NCBI RefSeq assembly: GCF_014653695.1
Contig: NZ_BNAR01000023.1
Span: 1-64,000, forward strand
Direction of reading: 5' to 3'
DNA length: 64,000 bases
Origin: Lentzea cavernae
Lineage (GTDB): Bacteria; Actinomycetota; Actinomycetes; Mycobacteriales; Pseudonocardiaceae
The position numbers were made by a program, and so were the translations under genes. The notes beneath the pieces are model-generated. The model was not told where the DNA came from. It searched no databases and was given only the letters and a program-made list of their open reading frames with translations. Shown piece by piece: positions 17,631-25,740 of the stretch (within the stretch, counting starts at the first letter, position 1; every line of letters begins with the position of its first letter).

Positions 17631-18890
17631 ATGCGACGGACAACCCTCGTGACCGCCATGGCGACGGGTGTCGCCCTCGTGCTCACCGCCTGCGGAAGCG
17701 GCGGATCGAGCAGCAACAGCGGATCCGACTCGGGCGAGGTGACCTTCTGGGACACCAGTGGTCCCAACGAGAGCCCGGTCTTCAAGAAGATCGCGGAAGG
17801 CTGTGCCACCAAGGACGGCTACAAGGTCAAGGTCGAGACGCAGGCCTTCGACGGCGCGCTCAACAACTACAAGACCGCGGCTCAGGGTGGTCAGGGACCG
17901 GACGTCTTCCGCTCCGAGGTCGCGTGGGTGCCGCAGCTCGCGAAGCTGGGCTACGTCGCGGACCTGTCGGACACCGACCTCGCGAAGGACACCTCCGACT
18001 TCCTGGAGGCCCCGCTCGGCTCCACCAAGTACGAGGGCAAGACCTACGCGGTGCCGCAGGTGACCGACTCGCTCGCGTTGCTCTACAACAAGAAGAAGCT
18101 CGCCGACGCCGGTGTCGAGCCGCCGAAGACGTGGGACGAGCTCAAGGCCGCGGCCGCGAAGCTCGGCGGTGAGAAGGCGTTCTTCCTCAACAACGACGCG
18201 TACTACGCGCTGCCGTTCATCTACGGCGAGGGCGGCGACCTGGTCGACGCCTCGGCCAAGAAGATCGTCGTGAACTCCGCGGCCAACGTGAAGGCGCTGG
18301 AGACCGCGAAGAGCCTGCTCGACGGCAAGGCCGCGACGACGGCGCTCGACGCGACGAACTCGTACTCGAACATGCAGGCCGCGTTCTCGTCCGGTGACGC
18401 CGCGATGGTCGTCAACGGTCCGTGGGCCGTCGCCGACTACCTCAAGGGCGCCGCGTTCAGCGACCCGGCGAACCTCGGCATCGCGCCGGTCCCCGGCCCG
18501 TCCGCGGGCAAGGGCAGCGCGCCGGTCGGTGGCCACGACTACGTGGTCCGCCAGGGCACCAAGGCGAAGCAGTCGTCCATCAAGTTCATCACCTGCATGG
18601 CGTCGGTCGAGTCGCAGGCGACCATCGCCAAGGAGCTGGGCCTGCTGCCGACCCGCAAGTCGGCCTACCAGAACGCCGACGTCAAGGCCAACGCCGTCGT
18701 CGCCGCGTTCGAGCCGGTCACCAAGGTCGCGCACGAGCGCCCGTGGATCCCGGAGGGTGGCGAGCTGTTCGACCCGCTGAAGGTCGGCTACGCGGACTTC
18801 CTCGCCGGTAAGAAGGACGCCAAGACCGCTCTTGACGACGTCGCGAAGGCGTACAAGGAGAAGGTCGTCACCGAGTACTCGATCGGCTGA
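17631..18890 (+). CDS. Maltose-type sugar-binding lipoprotein (CUT1 family)
   Basis: 419 residues from the ATG at 17631; GGAGGG lies 13 nt upstream, a long spacing. The signal peptide ends in lipobox LTAC-GSGG (Cys22). The mature chain is a family-1 solute-binding protein: VTFWDTSGPNE at the first strand, GPDVFRSEVAWVPQLA, and WDELKAAAAKL. It captures a maltose- or maltodextrin-like sugar outside the membrane and delivers it to the two permeases downstream. The exact sugar is not determined by the sequence. Confidence 0.88.
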   Translation: MRRTTLVTAMATGVALVLTACGSGGSSSNSGSDSGEVTFWDTSGPNESPVFKKIAEGCATKDGYKVKVETQAFDGALNNYKTAAQGGQGPDVFRSEVAWVPQLAKLGYVADLSDTDLAKDTSDFLEAPLGSTKYEGKTYAVPQVTDSLALLYNKKKLADAGVEPPKTWDELKAAAAKLGGEKAFFLNNDAYYALPFIYGEGGDLVDASAKKIVVNSAANVKALETAKSLLDGKAATTALDATNSYSNMQAAFSSGDAAMVVNGPWAVADYLKGAAFSDPANLGIAPVPGPSAGKGSAPVGGHDYVVRQGTKAKQSSIKFITCMASVESQATIAKELGLLPTRKSAYQNADVKANAVVAAFEPVTKVAHERPWIPEGGELFDPLKVGYADFLAGKKDAKTALDDVAKAYKEKVVTEYSIG

Positions 18891-18947
18891 TCGTGTTGAG
18901 CGGCCGGGGTTTCACGACCCCGGCCGTTCGCCGGAAGGGGAGTCTCG

Positions 18948-19865
18948 GTGCGTCGGTTCCTGGACAGGTACTGGTACGCGTATGCGATGGTGCTGCCGGT
19001 CGTGGTGGTCATCGCGGTGTTGGTGCTCTACCCGCTCGCGCAGGGCGTGTTCTTCACCTTCACGAACATCAACGAGGGCAACATCGCCAACCCGATCCTC
19101 GATCGGCCGGCGAGCTACGACGTGGTGGGGTTCAAGAACTACGTCAACGTGCTCACCGGCGGGGAGTCGTTCGGTGCGTTCTGGGGCACGCTCGTCCGCA
19201 CGTTGATCTGGACGTTCTCGTGCGTGTTCTTCCACTACACCATCGGTCTCGGCCTGGCGATGCTGCTGAACCGGCAGGTGAAGGGCCGCACCCTCTACCG
19301 CGTGCTGCTGATCCTGCCGTGGGCGGTGCCTGGGTTCATCAGCGCGTTCTCGTGGAAGTACATGTTCAACGCGCAGTACGGGATCATCAACCAGCTCCTG
19401 CGCGCGGTCGGCCTGCCGGACCCGGTGTGGCTCGGCCAGTCGAACTGGGCGCTGGTGTCCGTGATCATCGTCAACGTCTGGCTCGGCACGCCGTTCATGA
19501 TGGTGGCGCTGCTCGGCGGGCTGCAGTCGATCCCGGGCGATCTCTACGAAGCGGCCGAAGTGGACGGTGCCACGCCGTGGCAGCGCTTCCGCCACGTCAC
19601 GCTGCCGGGCCTGCGCTCGGTCTCGTCGACGGTGGTGCTGCTGGGCATCATCTGGACGTTCAACATGTTCCCGGTCATCTACCTGATCGCCGGGCCCAAC
19701 CCGAACGCCCGGATCCTGGTCACCTACGCGTTCGAGCGCTTCTTCTCCGGCGCGTCCCGCGACTACGCCGTCGCTTCGACGTACGGCGTGCTGATCCTTT
19801 CGGTGTTGTTGGTGTTCGCCACGATCTACCGGCGGGCGCTGCGCAAGCAGGGCGAGGTGTGGTGA
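18948..19865 (+). CDS. Sugar ABC transporter permease (MalF-type)
   Basis: 305 residues, six predicted transmembrane helices. The cytoplasmic EAA loop that docks the ATPase reads EAAEVDGATPWQRFRHVTLP. The GTG start follows an AAGGGGAG ribosome site. It ends 1 bp before the second permease. Confidence 0.88.
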   Translation: MRRFLDRYWYAYAMVLPVVVVIAVLVLYPLAQGVFFTFTNINEGNIANPILDRPASYDVVGFKNYVNVLTGGESFGAFWGTLVRTLIWTFSCVFFHYTIGLGLAMLLNRQVKGRTLYRVLLILPWAVPGFISAFSWKYMFNAQYGIINQLLRAVGLPDPVWLGQSNWALVSVIIVNVWLGTPFMMVALLGGLQSIPGDLYEAAEVDGATPWQRFRHVTLPGLRSVSSTVVLLGIIWTFNMFPVIYLIAGPNPNARILVTYAFERFFSGASRDYAVASTYGVLILSVLLVFATIYRRALRKQGEVW

Positions 19866-19866
19866 C

Positions 19867-20763
19867 GTGACGCTCGATGCTTCGTCCCTGAAGATGGTGC
19901 AGGCCGGCGGCGCCCGGCCGCGCAGGACCGACCGGTCCCGAGGCGCCTCGATCGCGTTGCACGCCACGCTGATCGTCGCTTCGATCATCGCGGTGTTCCC
20001 GGTCTTCTGGGTGTTCGTCACTTCCCTGAAGCCGGACGCGCGCGCTGTCGAGCCGACTCCGAAGCTGTTCAACGAGTCCTCCTTCGACAACTACACCCGT
20101 GTGCTGTCAGGAGAAAAGGGCGACTTCCTCGCCTGGTTCGGCAACTCCGTGCTGATCGCGCTGATGACCACGGTGCTCGGTGTCTTCATCTCGGCCACCG
20201 CCGGGTACGCGGCGTCGCGGTTCCGGTTCCCCGGCAAGCGCGGCCTGATGATGTCGTTCCTGCTGGTGCAGATGTTCCCGTTCGCGGTGCTGATCGTGCC
20301 GCTGTACAACATCCTCATCGCGTTGGGGCTCAACGGAACCTCCATCGGCCTCGTGCTGGTCTACTGCACGACCGCGGTCCCGTTCTGCACCTACATGTTG
20401 AAGGGCTACTTCGACACGGTGCCCAACGACATCGACGAGGCAGGCCGCGTGGACGGGCTGTCGCCGTTCGGCGTGTTCTGGCGGCTGATCATGCCGCTGG
20501 CCAAGCCGGGTCTCGCGGTCACGGCGTTCTACGCGTTCCTCACGGCCTGGGGCGAGGTGGCGTTCGCGTCCGCGTTCCTGTCCGCCGCGGACGAGTCGAA
20601 GACGCTCGCCGTGGGGCTGCAGGTGTTCGTGCAGCAGAACAGGACGGAGTGGGGGCACCTCGCCGCCGCGTCGATCCTGGTGGCGATCCCGGCGATCGTC
20701 GTGTTCTACCTGGTGCAGCGGTTCCTGGTGCAGGGCCTCGCGTCCGGCGCCGTGAAGGGCTGA
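19867..20763 (+). CDS. Sugar ABC transporter permease (MalG-type)
   Basis: 298 residues, six predicted transmembrane helices. EAA loop DEAGRVDGLSPFGVFWRLIM. The GTG start lies directly after the MalF-type stop. No ATPase gene follows in this operon; the likely ATPase is the MsiK-like gene at 21471, beyond a short opposite-strand gene. Confidence 0.88.
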   Translation: MTLDASSLKMVQAGGARPRRTDRSRGASIALHATLIVASIIAVFPVFWVFVTSLKPDARAVEPTPKLFNESSFDNYTRVLSGEKGDFLAWFGNSVLIALMTTVLGVFISATAGYAASRFRFPGKRGLMMSFLLVQMFPFAVLIVPLYNILIALGLNGTSIGLVLVYCTTAVPFCTYMLKGYFDTVPNDIDEAGRVDGLSPFGVFWRLIMPLAKPGLAVTAFYAFLTAWGEVAFASAFLSAADESKTLAVGLQVFVQQNRTEWGHLAAASILVAIPAIVVFYLVQRFLVQGLASGAVKG

Positions 20764-20767
20764 TCGT

Positions 20768-21298
20768 CTACCGCACCGGCCGGTACCGCACGTCCACCTC
20801 CGAGTGGGGGTCGTCGGTGTCGAGCCGGTGCAGGTGGATCGGCACCCCGCCGGGGTTGCCGAAGAACCTCAGGCCGTGACCGAGCAGCACGGGCGCGATG
20901 TGCAGGGCGATCTCGTCGACGAGACCCCGTTGCAGCAACTGGCCGCCGATGGTCGGCGAGAGCACCTCGAGGTCCTTGCCGTCCGCCGCCTCGAGCCCGA
21001 TCCGCGCCGCCTCGGCGACGTCGCAGTTCAGGAACGTGACACCGGCCGCGGGCGTGGCGTCCTCCGGGTGGCTGGTCAGGACGAAGAGCTGTCCCTTGAA
21101 CTGGCCGCCGTACGCGGCCGAGGGGTCGGGGAAGGCGTCCCAGCCCTTCCTGCCGCCGAGGATGGCGCCGGTGCGTTCCGCGTAGGAGCTGACGAGTCCG
21201 GGTTGGTCGGTCGTGCGGGACAGCCAGTCGAAGCCGTTGTCCGCGGATGCCACGAAGCCGTCCAGTGACATCGAGAAGTGCAGTCGCACGTTGCCCAT
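20768..21298 (-). CDS. Dihydrofolate reductase / RibD C-terminal-fold protein
   Basis: 176 residues from the ATG at 21298, supported by GGGAGG 7 nt upstream; the longer open frame above it crosses the operator cluster. It begins with MGNVRLHFSMSLDGFVA and has GGRKGWDAFPDP and SPTIGGQLLQRGLVDEI, typical of the DHFR-like YwjB/RibD_C group. Probably an NADPH-dependent reductase with an unknown substrate. Inserted convergently 4 bp from the MalG-type stop. Confidence 0.85.
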   Translation of the reverse strand: MGNVRLHFSMSLDGFVASADNGFDWLSRTTDQPGLVSSYAERTGAILGGRKGWDAFPDPSAAYGGQFKGQLFVLTSHPEDATPAAGVTFLNCDVAEAARIGLEAADGKDLEVLSPTIGGQLLQRGLVDEIALHIAPVLLGHGLRFFGNPGGVPIHLHRLDTDDPHSEVDVRYRPVR

Positions 21299-21362
21299 CG
21301 GTTTGCCTCCCGTGTTCGGTTCTCGAGAGGTAGACCGGCGTGCCGTCCGGAACTCATCGCAA

Positions 21363-21428
21363 CGCAAGCGCTTACGTTGCCCCATCCCGAAACGTAAGCG
21401 CTTTCGTCTGTTCACGTAAGCGCTTGCA
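21363..21428. promoter_or_regulatory. Three LacI-type operators upstream of the MsiK-like gene
   Basis: CGCAAGCGCTTACG (21363-21376), CGTAAGCGCTTTCG (21393-21406) and CGTAAGCGCTTGCA (21415-21428) share the palindromic core AAGCGCTT. Centre spacings are 30 and 22 bp. They lie 43 to 108 bp before the MsiK-like start and also upstream of the divergent DHFR-like gene. Confidence 0.75.
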
Positions 21429-21470
21429 ACACCTAACGTCGCGTCCAGACAAGGGTGAAAGGTGCGTCAC

Positions 21471-22565
21471 ATGGCAGAGGTGTCCTACGTCAAGGCGTCG
21501 CGGATCTTCTCCGGCAACCCGCCGGTGCGCGCGGTCGACGAGCTCTCGCTGGAGGTGGCAGACGGCGAGTTCCTGGTGCTGGTCGGCCCGTCCGGTTCCG
21601 GTAAGTCGACGGCGCTGCGCATGCTCGCGGGCCTCGAGGACATCGACGAGGGCGCCATCAACATCGGCGGCAAGGACGTCACGAACGTCCCGCCGAAGGG
21701 CCGGGACATCGCGATGGTGTTCCAGTCGTACGCGCTGTACCCGCACATGACCGTCGCGGAGAACATGGGCTTCGCGCTCAAGCTGCGCGGTGTGCCGAAG
21801 ACCGAGATCAAGGCGAAGGTCGAAGAGGCCGCCAAGATGCTCGACCTCCAGAAGTACCTGGAGCGCAAGCCGAAGGCGCTCTCCGGTGGTCAGCGCCAGC
21901 GCGTCGCCATGGGCCGCGCCATCGTGCGCGAGCCGTCCGTGTTCCTCATGGACGAGCCGCTGTCCAACCTGGACGCCAAGCTGCGCGTCGAGACGCGTGC
22001 GAACATCGCCGCCCTCCAGCAGCGCCTCGGCACCACCACGATCTACGTCACGCACGACCAGGTCGAGGCCATGACCATGGGCCACCGCGTCGCGGTGCTC
22101 AAGGACGGCCTGCTGCAGCAGTGCGACACGCCTCGCGCGTTGTACGACCGCCCGGCCAACGCGTTCGTCGCGGGCTTCATCGGCTCGCCGGCCATGAACC
22201 TCAAGACCGTCCCGATCAGCTCCGAGGGCGCCAAGCTCGACGGCATCATCGTGCCGCTGTCGCGTGCCGCGCTCGACGCCGCCGGCGGCCTGGACGAGGT
22301 CACCTTCGGCATCCGCCCCGAGGCGCTCGGCATCGTGCCGTCGGGCGAGGAGGGCATGGAGATGACCGTCGAGCTGGTCGAGGAGCTCGGCGCCGACGCG
22401 CTCGTGCACGGTGCCGTGAAGATCGGTGAGGCCTCGCAGCGCTTCGTCGTCCGCGTCGACGGCCGCACGCCTCCGACCCTGGGTCAGCACGTCAAGGTCG
22501 CCGTCCGCGACCACAGCGAGATCCACCTGTTCCACCCCGAGTCGGGCGAGCGCCTGGAGTCCTGA
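21471..22565 (+). CDS. msiK: MsiK-like multi-sugar ABC transporter ATPase
   Basis: 364 residues. Walker A GPSGSGKST, Q-loop FQSYALYPHM, signature LSGGQRQRVAMGRA, Walker B VFLMDEPLSNLDAK and H-loop VTHDQVEAMTM are followed by a C-terminal TOBE regulatory domain. This is the MalK/MsiK/UgpC class, which in Streptomyces energises several sugar importers encoded elsewhere. The ATG at 21471 is preferred (GAAAGGTG upstream) to the GTG at 21462. It has its own promoter with three LacI-type operators and its own terminator, consistent with serving more than one transporter. Confidence 0.92.
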   Translation: MAEVSYVKASRIFSGNPPVRAVDELSLEVADGEFLVLVGPSGSGKSTALRMLAGLEDIDEGAINIGGKDVTNVPPKGRDIAMVFQSYALYPHMTVAENMGFALKLRGVPKTEIKAKVEEAAKMLDLQKYLERKPKALSGGQRQRVAMGRAIVREPSVFLMDEPLSNLDAKLRVETRANIAALQQRLGTTTIYVTHDQVEAMTMGHRVAVLKDGLLQQCDTPRALYDRPANAFVAGFIGSPAMNLKTVPISSEGAKLDGIIVPLSRAALDAAGGLDEVTFGIRPEALGIVPSGEEGMEMTVELVEELGADALVHGAVKIGEASQRFVVRVDGRTPPTLGQHVKVAVRDHSEIHLFHPESGERLES

Positions 22566-22577
22566 TTCACACGTTCA

Positions 22578-22607
22578 AGCCCCCGGCGTGACCGTCGGGG
22601 GCTTTTT
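22578..22607 (+). terminator. Intrinsic terminator after the MsiK-like gene
   Basis: AGCCCCCG pairs with CGGGGGCT (22596-22603), followed by a run of five T. Confidence 0.88.
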
Positions 22608-22625
22608 CGTGTCGTAATATGAACT

Positions 22626-22643
22626 CGACAACGGTTTCCATTA
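22626..22643. promoter_or_regulatory. Probable Zur box upstream of znuA
   Basis: CGACAACGGTTTCCATTA resembles the actinobacterial Zur operator (GAAAACGGTTTTCATT-like, inverted AAACG/CGTTT core). It lies about 20 bp before the znuA start and 6 bp after a TAATAT hexamer (22615-22620) that could be the -10 element. Confidence 0.55.
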
Positions 22644-22663
22644 CCTGATCGAGGGACGGCGTG

Positions 22664-23581
22664 ATGACTCTCCGCAACGCTCTGGTCGGCACCCTTGCCG
22701 TCGTGAGCCTGGCCGCCTGCGGCACCTCCGCGCCGTCTTCCGACAGCGGCAAGATCCAGGTCGTCGCCTCGACGAACGTCTGGGGCAGCGTCATCAAGGC
22801 CGTCGGCGGCGACGCGGTCGAGGTCAAGGCCCTGCTGGACGACCCCTCGGCCGACCCGCACTCCTACGAGAGCAAGCCCGCCGACGCGGCCCTGGTCAAG
22901 GACGCCAAGCTGGTCGTGTTCAACGGCGGCGGCTACGACGACTTCTTCGCCAAGCTGATCACCAGTGACGCCACCAAGAAGATCGAGGCGTTCCCGCTCG
23001 CCGACAACCACGCCGAGCCGCAGACCGGCGCGCCCGAGACCGACGAGCACGGTCACGACCACAGCGTGAACGAGCACGTCTGGTACGACCTGCACACCGT
23101 TCAGGCGGTGGCCGAGGCCGCGGCGAACGAGCTCGGCGCCATCGCACCGGACAAGAAGACGACGTTCGAGAAGAACACCGCCGACTTCTCCGCCAAGCTC
23201 GAGGAGCTGGAGAAGAAGGTCGCCGGCGTCGGCACGGGCAAGAAGGTCGCGTCGACCGAGCCCATCGCGCACTACCTGATCGAGGAGTCCGGCGCGCAGG
23301 ACGTCACCCCCGATGCCTTCAGCAAGGCGATCGAGGAGGAGTCGGACGTGCCCGCCGCCGCCCTCGCCGAGATGAACCAGCTCGTCGAGTCCAAGCAGGT
23401 CAACGTGCTGGTGGAGAACACCCAGACCGAGAACCAGGTCACCAGGGGCGTGGTCGAGAAGGCCAAGACGGCCGGCGTCGCCGTCGTCGCGGTCACCGAG
23501 ACGCTGCCCGAGGGCGTGACCGGCTACCTTGACTGGATGAGCAAGCAGGTTGACGAGCTGTCGCGGGCGCTCAAGGCATGA
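22664..23581 (+). CDS. znuA: Zinc-binding lipoprotein ZnuA
   Basis: 305 residues from the ATG at 22664 (GAGGGA ribosome site; a GTG at 22661 is adjacent). Lipobox LAAC-GTS, then a cluster A-I metal-binding fold. Metal ligand His residues lie in DPHSYE, NEHVWYD and EPIAHYL, and the short His/Asp loop DEHGHDH is typical of zinc rather than manganese binders. First gene of znuACB with a Zur-type box upstream. Confidence 0.9.
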   Translation: MTLRNALVGTLAVVSLAACGTSAPSSDSGKIQVVASTNVWGSVIKAVGGDAVEVKALLDDPSADPHSYESKPADAALVKDAKLVVFNGGGYDDFFAKLITSDATKKIEAFPLADNHAEPQTGAPETDEHGHDHSVNEHVWYDLHTVQAVAEAAANELGAIAPDKKTTFEKNTADFSAKLEELEKKVAGVGTGKKVASTEPIAHYLIEESGAQDVTPDAFSKAIEEESDVPAAALAEMNQLVESKQVNVLVENTQTENQVTRGVVEKAKTAGVAVVAVTETLPEGVTGYLDWMSKQVDELSRALKA

Positions 23582-24369
23582 GCGCGATCTCGCTGCGCGG
23601 GGCACGCCTGTCCTACGGGGACAGGGTGCTGTGGGACGGGCTCGACCTCGACGTCGAGCCCGGCGAGTTCCTGGCGGTCCTGGGCCCGAACGGCTCCGGC
23701 AAGACCAGCCTGATGCGCGTGCTCCTCGGCCTTCAGCCGCTGTCCTCCGGCACGGTCTTGATCGCCGGCGGCAACCACGCCATCGGGTACGTCCCGCAGC
23801 AGCGAGCGCTCGACCAGTCCATGACGTTGCGCGGCCGCGACCTCGTGGGGCTGGGGCTGGACGGCCACTCCTGGGGGTTCGGTCTGCGGGGGCGTCGGGA
23901 GCGGCGGATCCGTGTCGACGCGGCCATCGCTTCGGTCGGCGGCTCCCGGTATGCGGACTCGCCCGTCGGGGTGTTGTCGGGTGGGGAGCAGCAGCGGTTG
24001 CGGGTCGCTCAGGCTCTGGTCGGGGATCCGGCTGTGCTGCTGTGCGACGAACCCCTGCTGTCGCTGGACCTTGCCAATCAGCGGGTGGTCTCCGAGCTGA
24101 TCGACAAGCGGCGGCGGGAGGCTGACACCGCCGTGCTTTTTGTGACGCACGAGTTGAATCCGGTGCTGCCGTTGGTGGATCGGGTGCTGTACCTGGTGGG
24201 TGGGCGGTTCCGTGTTGGTACGCCGGAAGAAGTGATGAACTCGCGGACGTTGTCCGAGTTGTATCGGACGCCTGTTGAGGTTGTGCGAGTGCGTGATCAG
24301 ATCCTGGTCGTCGGGGCTGGGGCTTGTGAGGAGCAGACGCATCACCTGTCGGCGGAGGCTGCGTCGTGA
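23578..24369 (+). CDS. znuC: Zinc ABC transporter ATPase ZnuC
   Basis: 263 residues. Walker A GPNGSGKTS, signature LSGGEQQRLRVAQAL, Walker B VLLCDEPLLSLDLA, H-loop VTHELN. It overlaps znuA by 4 bp (ATGA) and znuB by 4 bp. From about 23900 onward the codon wobble shifts from nearly all G/C to many T and G, a change that continues through znuB. Confidence 0.9.
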   Translation: MSAISLRGARLSYGDRVLWDGLDLDVEPGEFLAVLGPNGSGKTSLMRVLLGLQPLSSGTVLIAGGNHAIGYVPQQRALDQSMTLRGRDLVGLGLDGHSWGFGLRGRRERRIRVDAAIASVGGSRYADSPVGVLSGGEQQRLRVAQALVGDPAVLLCDEPLLSLDLANQRVVSELIDKRRREADTAVLFVTHELNPVLPLVDRVLYLVGGRFRVGTPEEVMNSRTLSELYRTPVEVVRVRDQILVVGAGACEEQTHHLSAEAAS

Positions 24370-25184
24370 GCTTTCTCGACCTGTTGGAGCTTGATTTCGT
24401 TCAGACCGCGTTGATCGCGGCTGCTGTGCTGGGGCTTGTGGCTGGGGTGCTCGGGCCGCTCGTGGTCACTCGCAAGATGGCGTTTGCGGTGCACGGGACC
24501 AGTGAGTTGGCGTTCACCGGTGGTGCTGCGGCGTTGTTGCTCGGGGTGGGGATCGGGTACGGGGCGCTGGCCGGGTCGATCATCGCCGCGGTGTTGCTCG
24601 GGGTGTTGTCCCGGCGGGAGAGTGATCGTGACTCGGTGATCGGGGCGATTCTCGCGTTCGGGCTGGGTATGGGGATTTTGATGCTTGCTCTTTACAAGGG
24701 GCGGGCTAGTAACAAGTTCGGGTTGTTGACTGGGCAGATTGTTGGGGTTGACTCGACCGATCTGAACCTGTTGGTTGTGTCTTCTGGTGTTGTGTTGGTT
24801 GTGTTGGCGTTTATTTATCGGCCGTTGTTCTTTGCTTCTGTGGATCCTGATGTGGCTGTGTCGCGTGGGGTTCCGGTGCGTGCTCTGTCTGTGGTGTTCG
24901 CGGTTCTGGTTGGGGTTGCCACTGCGCTGTCTGTGCAGGTGGTGGGGGCTTTGCTGGTGTTGGCGTTGATGATCACGCCGGCTGCTGCGGCCATGCGGGT
25001 CACGGCCTCGCCGTTGCGGGCCACGGTTTTGTCCGTGGTGTTCGCTGAGGTGGCGGCTGTTGGGGGGATTTTGTTGTCTTTGCAGCCTGGGTTGCCGGTT
25101 TCGGCTTTGGTCACGGCTGTTAGTTTTGTGATTTATTTGGTTTGTCGTGGGATTGGGGCTTTGAGGCGGCGGGTTTTGGTTTGA
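24366..25184 (+). CDS. znuB: Zinc ABC transporter permease ZnuB
   Basis: 272 residues, eight or nine hydrophobic helices of the ABC-3 permease family (FVQTALIAAAVLGLVAGVLG at the start, VVGALLVLALMITPAAAAM later). The GTG start overlaps the znuC stop. Codon use is unlike the rest of the window, with very frequent TTG, GTT and TCT, making the plus strand G+T-rich. The protein looks intact, so this is not decay. Confidence 0.88.
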   Translation: MSFLDLLELDFVQTALIAAAVLGLVAGVLGPLVVTRKMAFAVHGTSELAFTGGAAALLLGVGIGYGALAGSIIAAVLLGVLSRRESDRDSVIGAILAFGLGMGILMLALYKGRASNKFGLLTGQIVGVDSTDLNLLVVSSGVVLVVLAFIYRPLFFASVDPDVAVSRGVPVRALSVVFAVLVGVATALSVQVVGALLVLALMITPAAAAMRVTASPLRATVLSVVFAEVAAVGGILLSLQPGLPVSALVTAVSFVIYLVCRGIGALRRRVLV

Positions 25185-25349
25185 TGCGGTTTTGCGGGTG
25201 GTTGGGTTGGGTGCGGCCTGTTGCGTTTGGTGGTTCCCCTGGGGCTCTGCCCCAGACCCCGGCAATCTGAGATGGGGGCCGGCGCCGTTCGTGGGTTGAT
25301 GGCACGCCTGTTGCGTTGGGCGGCTGCCGGTTGGTTTGTCGGGTGCGTT
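25185..25349. other. Non-coding spacer after znuB
   Basis: G- and T-rich plus strand with no open frame of note. It contains GGGGCTCTGCCCCAGACCCC (25243-25262), whose GGGGC/GCCCC can form a 5-bp hairpin, possibly the znuACB terminator. The composite element starts at 25350. Confidence 0.4.
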
Positions 25350-25491
25350 GGCGGTGGGTCCCATCACGAGTCGCACCAAGAGCGGGCCACATGCAGGTAG
25401 GGGTGTCAACTCGACGAAAAGCGTGTCGAGTTGACACCCCTACCTGCATGCAGCAAGAGCTGTGGTGCGACTCGTGATGGGACCCACCGCC
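25350..25491. repeat. Two-tier 142-bp palindrome
   Basis: Outer arms 25350-25378 and 25463-25491 are perfectly complementary over 29 bp. Inner arms 25390-25415 and 25425-25450 are perfectly complementary over 26 bp, with a 9-nt loop. The tiers are separated by non-pairing 11- and 12-nt bulges. Total pairing is 55 bp. Confidence 0.92.
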
Positions 25492-25510
25492 CTAGCCTCT
25501 TGGTAAAGAC

Positions 25511-25619
25511 GGCTCGCCTTCGGCATCGCACACATCAACCCGGCTCGCCTGCGGCATCGCGTGGCGGGGACGGCTCGCCTTCCTGCATCGCATGGCAGGG
25601 GCGCTCGCCTGCGCATCGC
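25511..25619. repeat. Four copies of the GGCTCGCC-type repeat
   Basis: Units at 25511-25530, 25542-25561, 25572-25592 and 25601-25619, about 30 bp apart, homologous to those at 131-261. Confidence 0.72.
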
Positions 25620-25740
25620 TGGAGAGCCGCCCCACCTGCCTTGCGGCCCCGTTTCTCGGCTTGCGGGAGTGTCAGACCTGCTGAGTACGTTGGGTCGCGG
25701 GGGGTGCGACTCCAGGGGGTACCCCTGCGTGAGCCTGCTG

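Larger units (their letters stand above)
25350..25727. repeat. Composite palindromic intergenic element, copy 2
   Basis: Complete copy, located between the 3' ends of two convergent genes. Order: an extended palindrome (25350-25491), short repeats (25511-25619) and the conserved tail (about 25670-25707). It ends in CAGGGG-GTA-CCCCTG (25713-25727), a small hairpin just before the stop of the minus-strand gene. Order and sequence parallel 1-350. No coding potential was seen. Confidence 0.82.

Noticed and set aside
24366..25184. znuB as a horizontally acquired gene because of odd codon use
   Set aside because: It overlaps znuC by 4 bp in a normal operon and the bias begins inside znuC, so local mutation bias is a better explanation.
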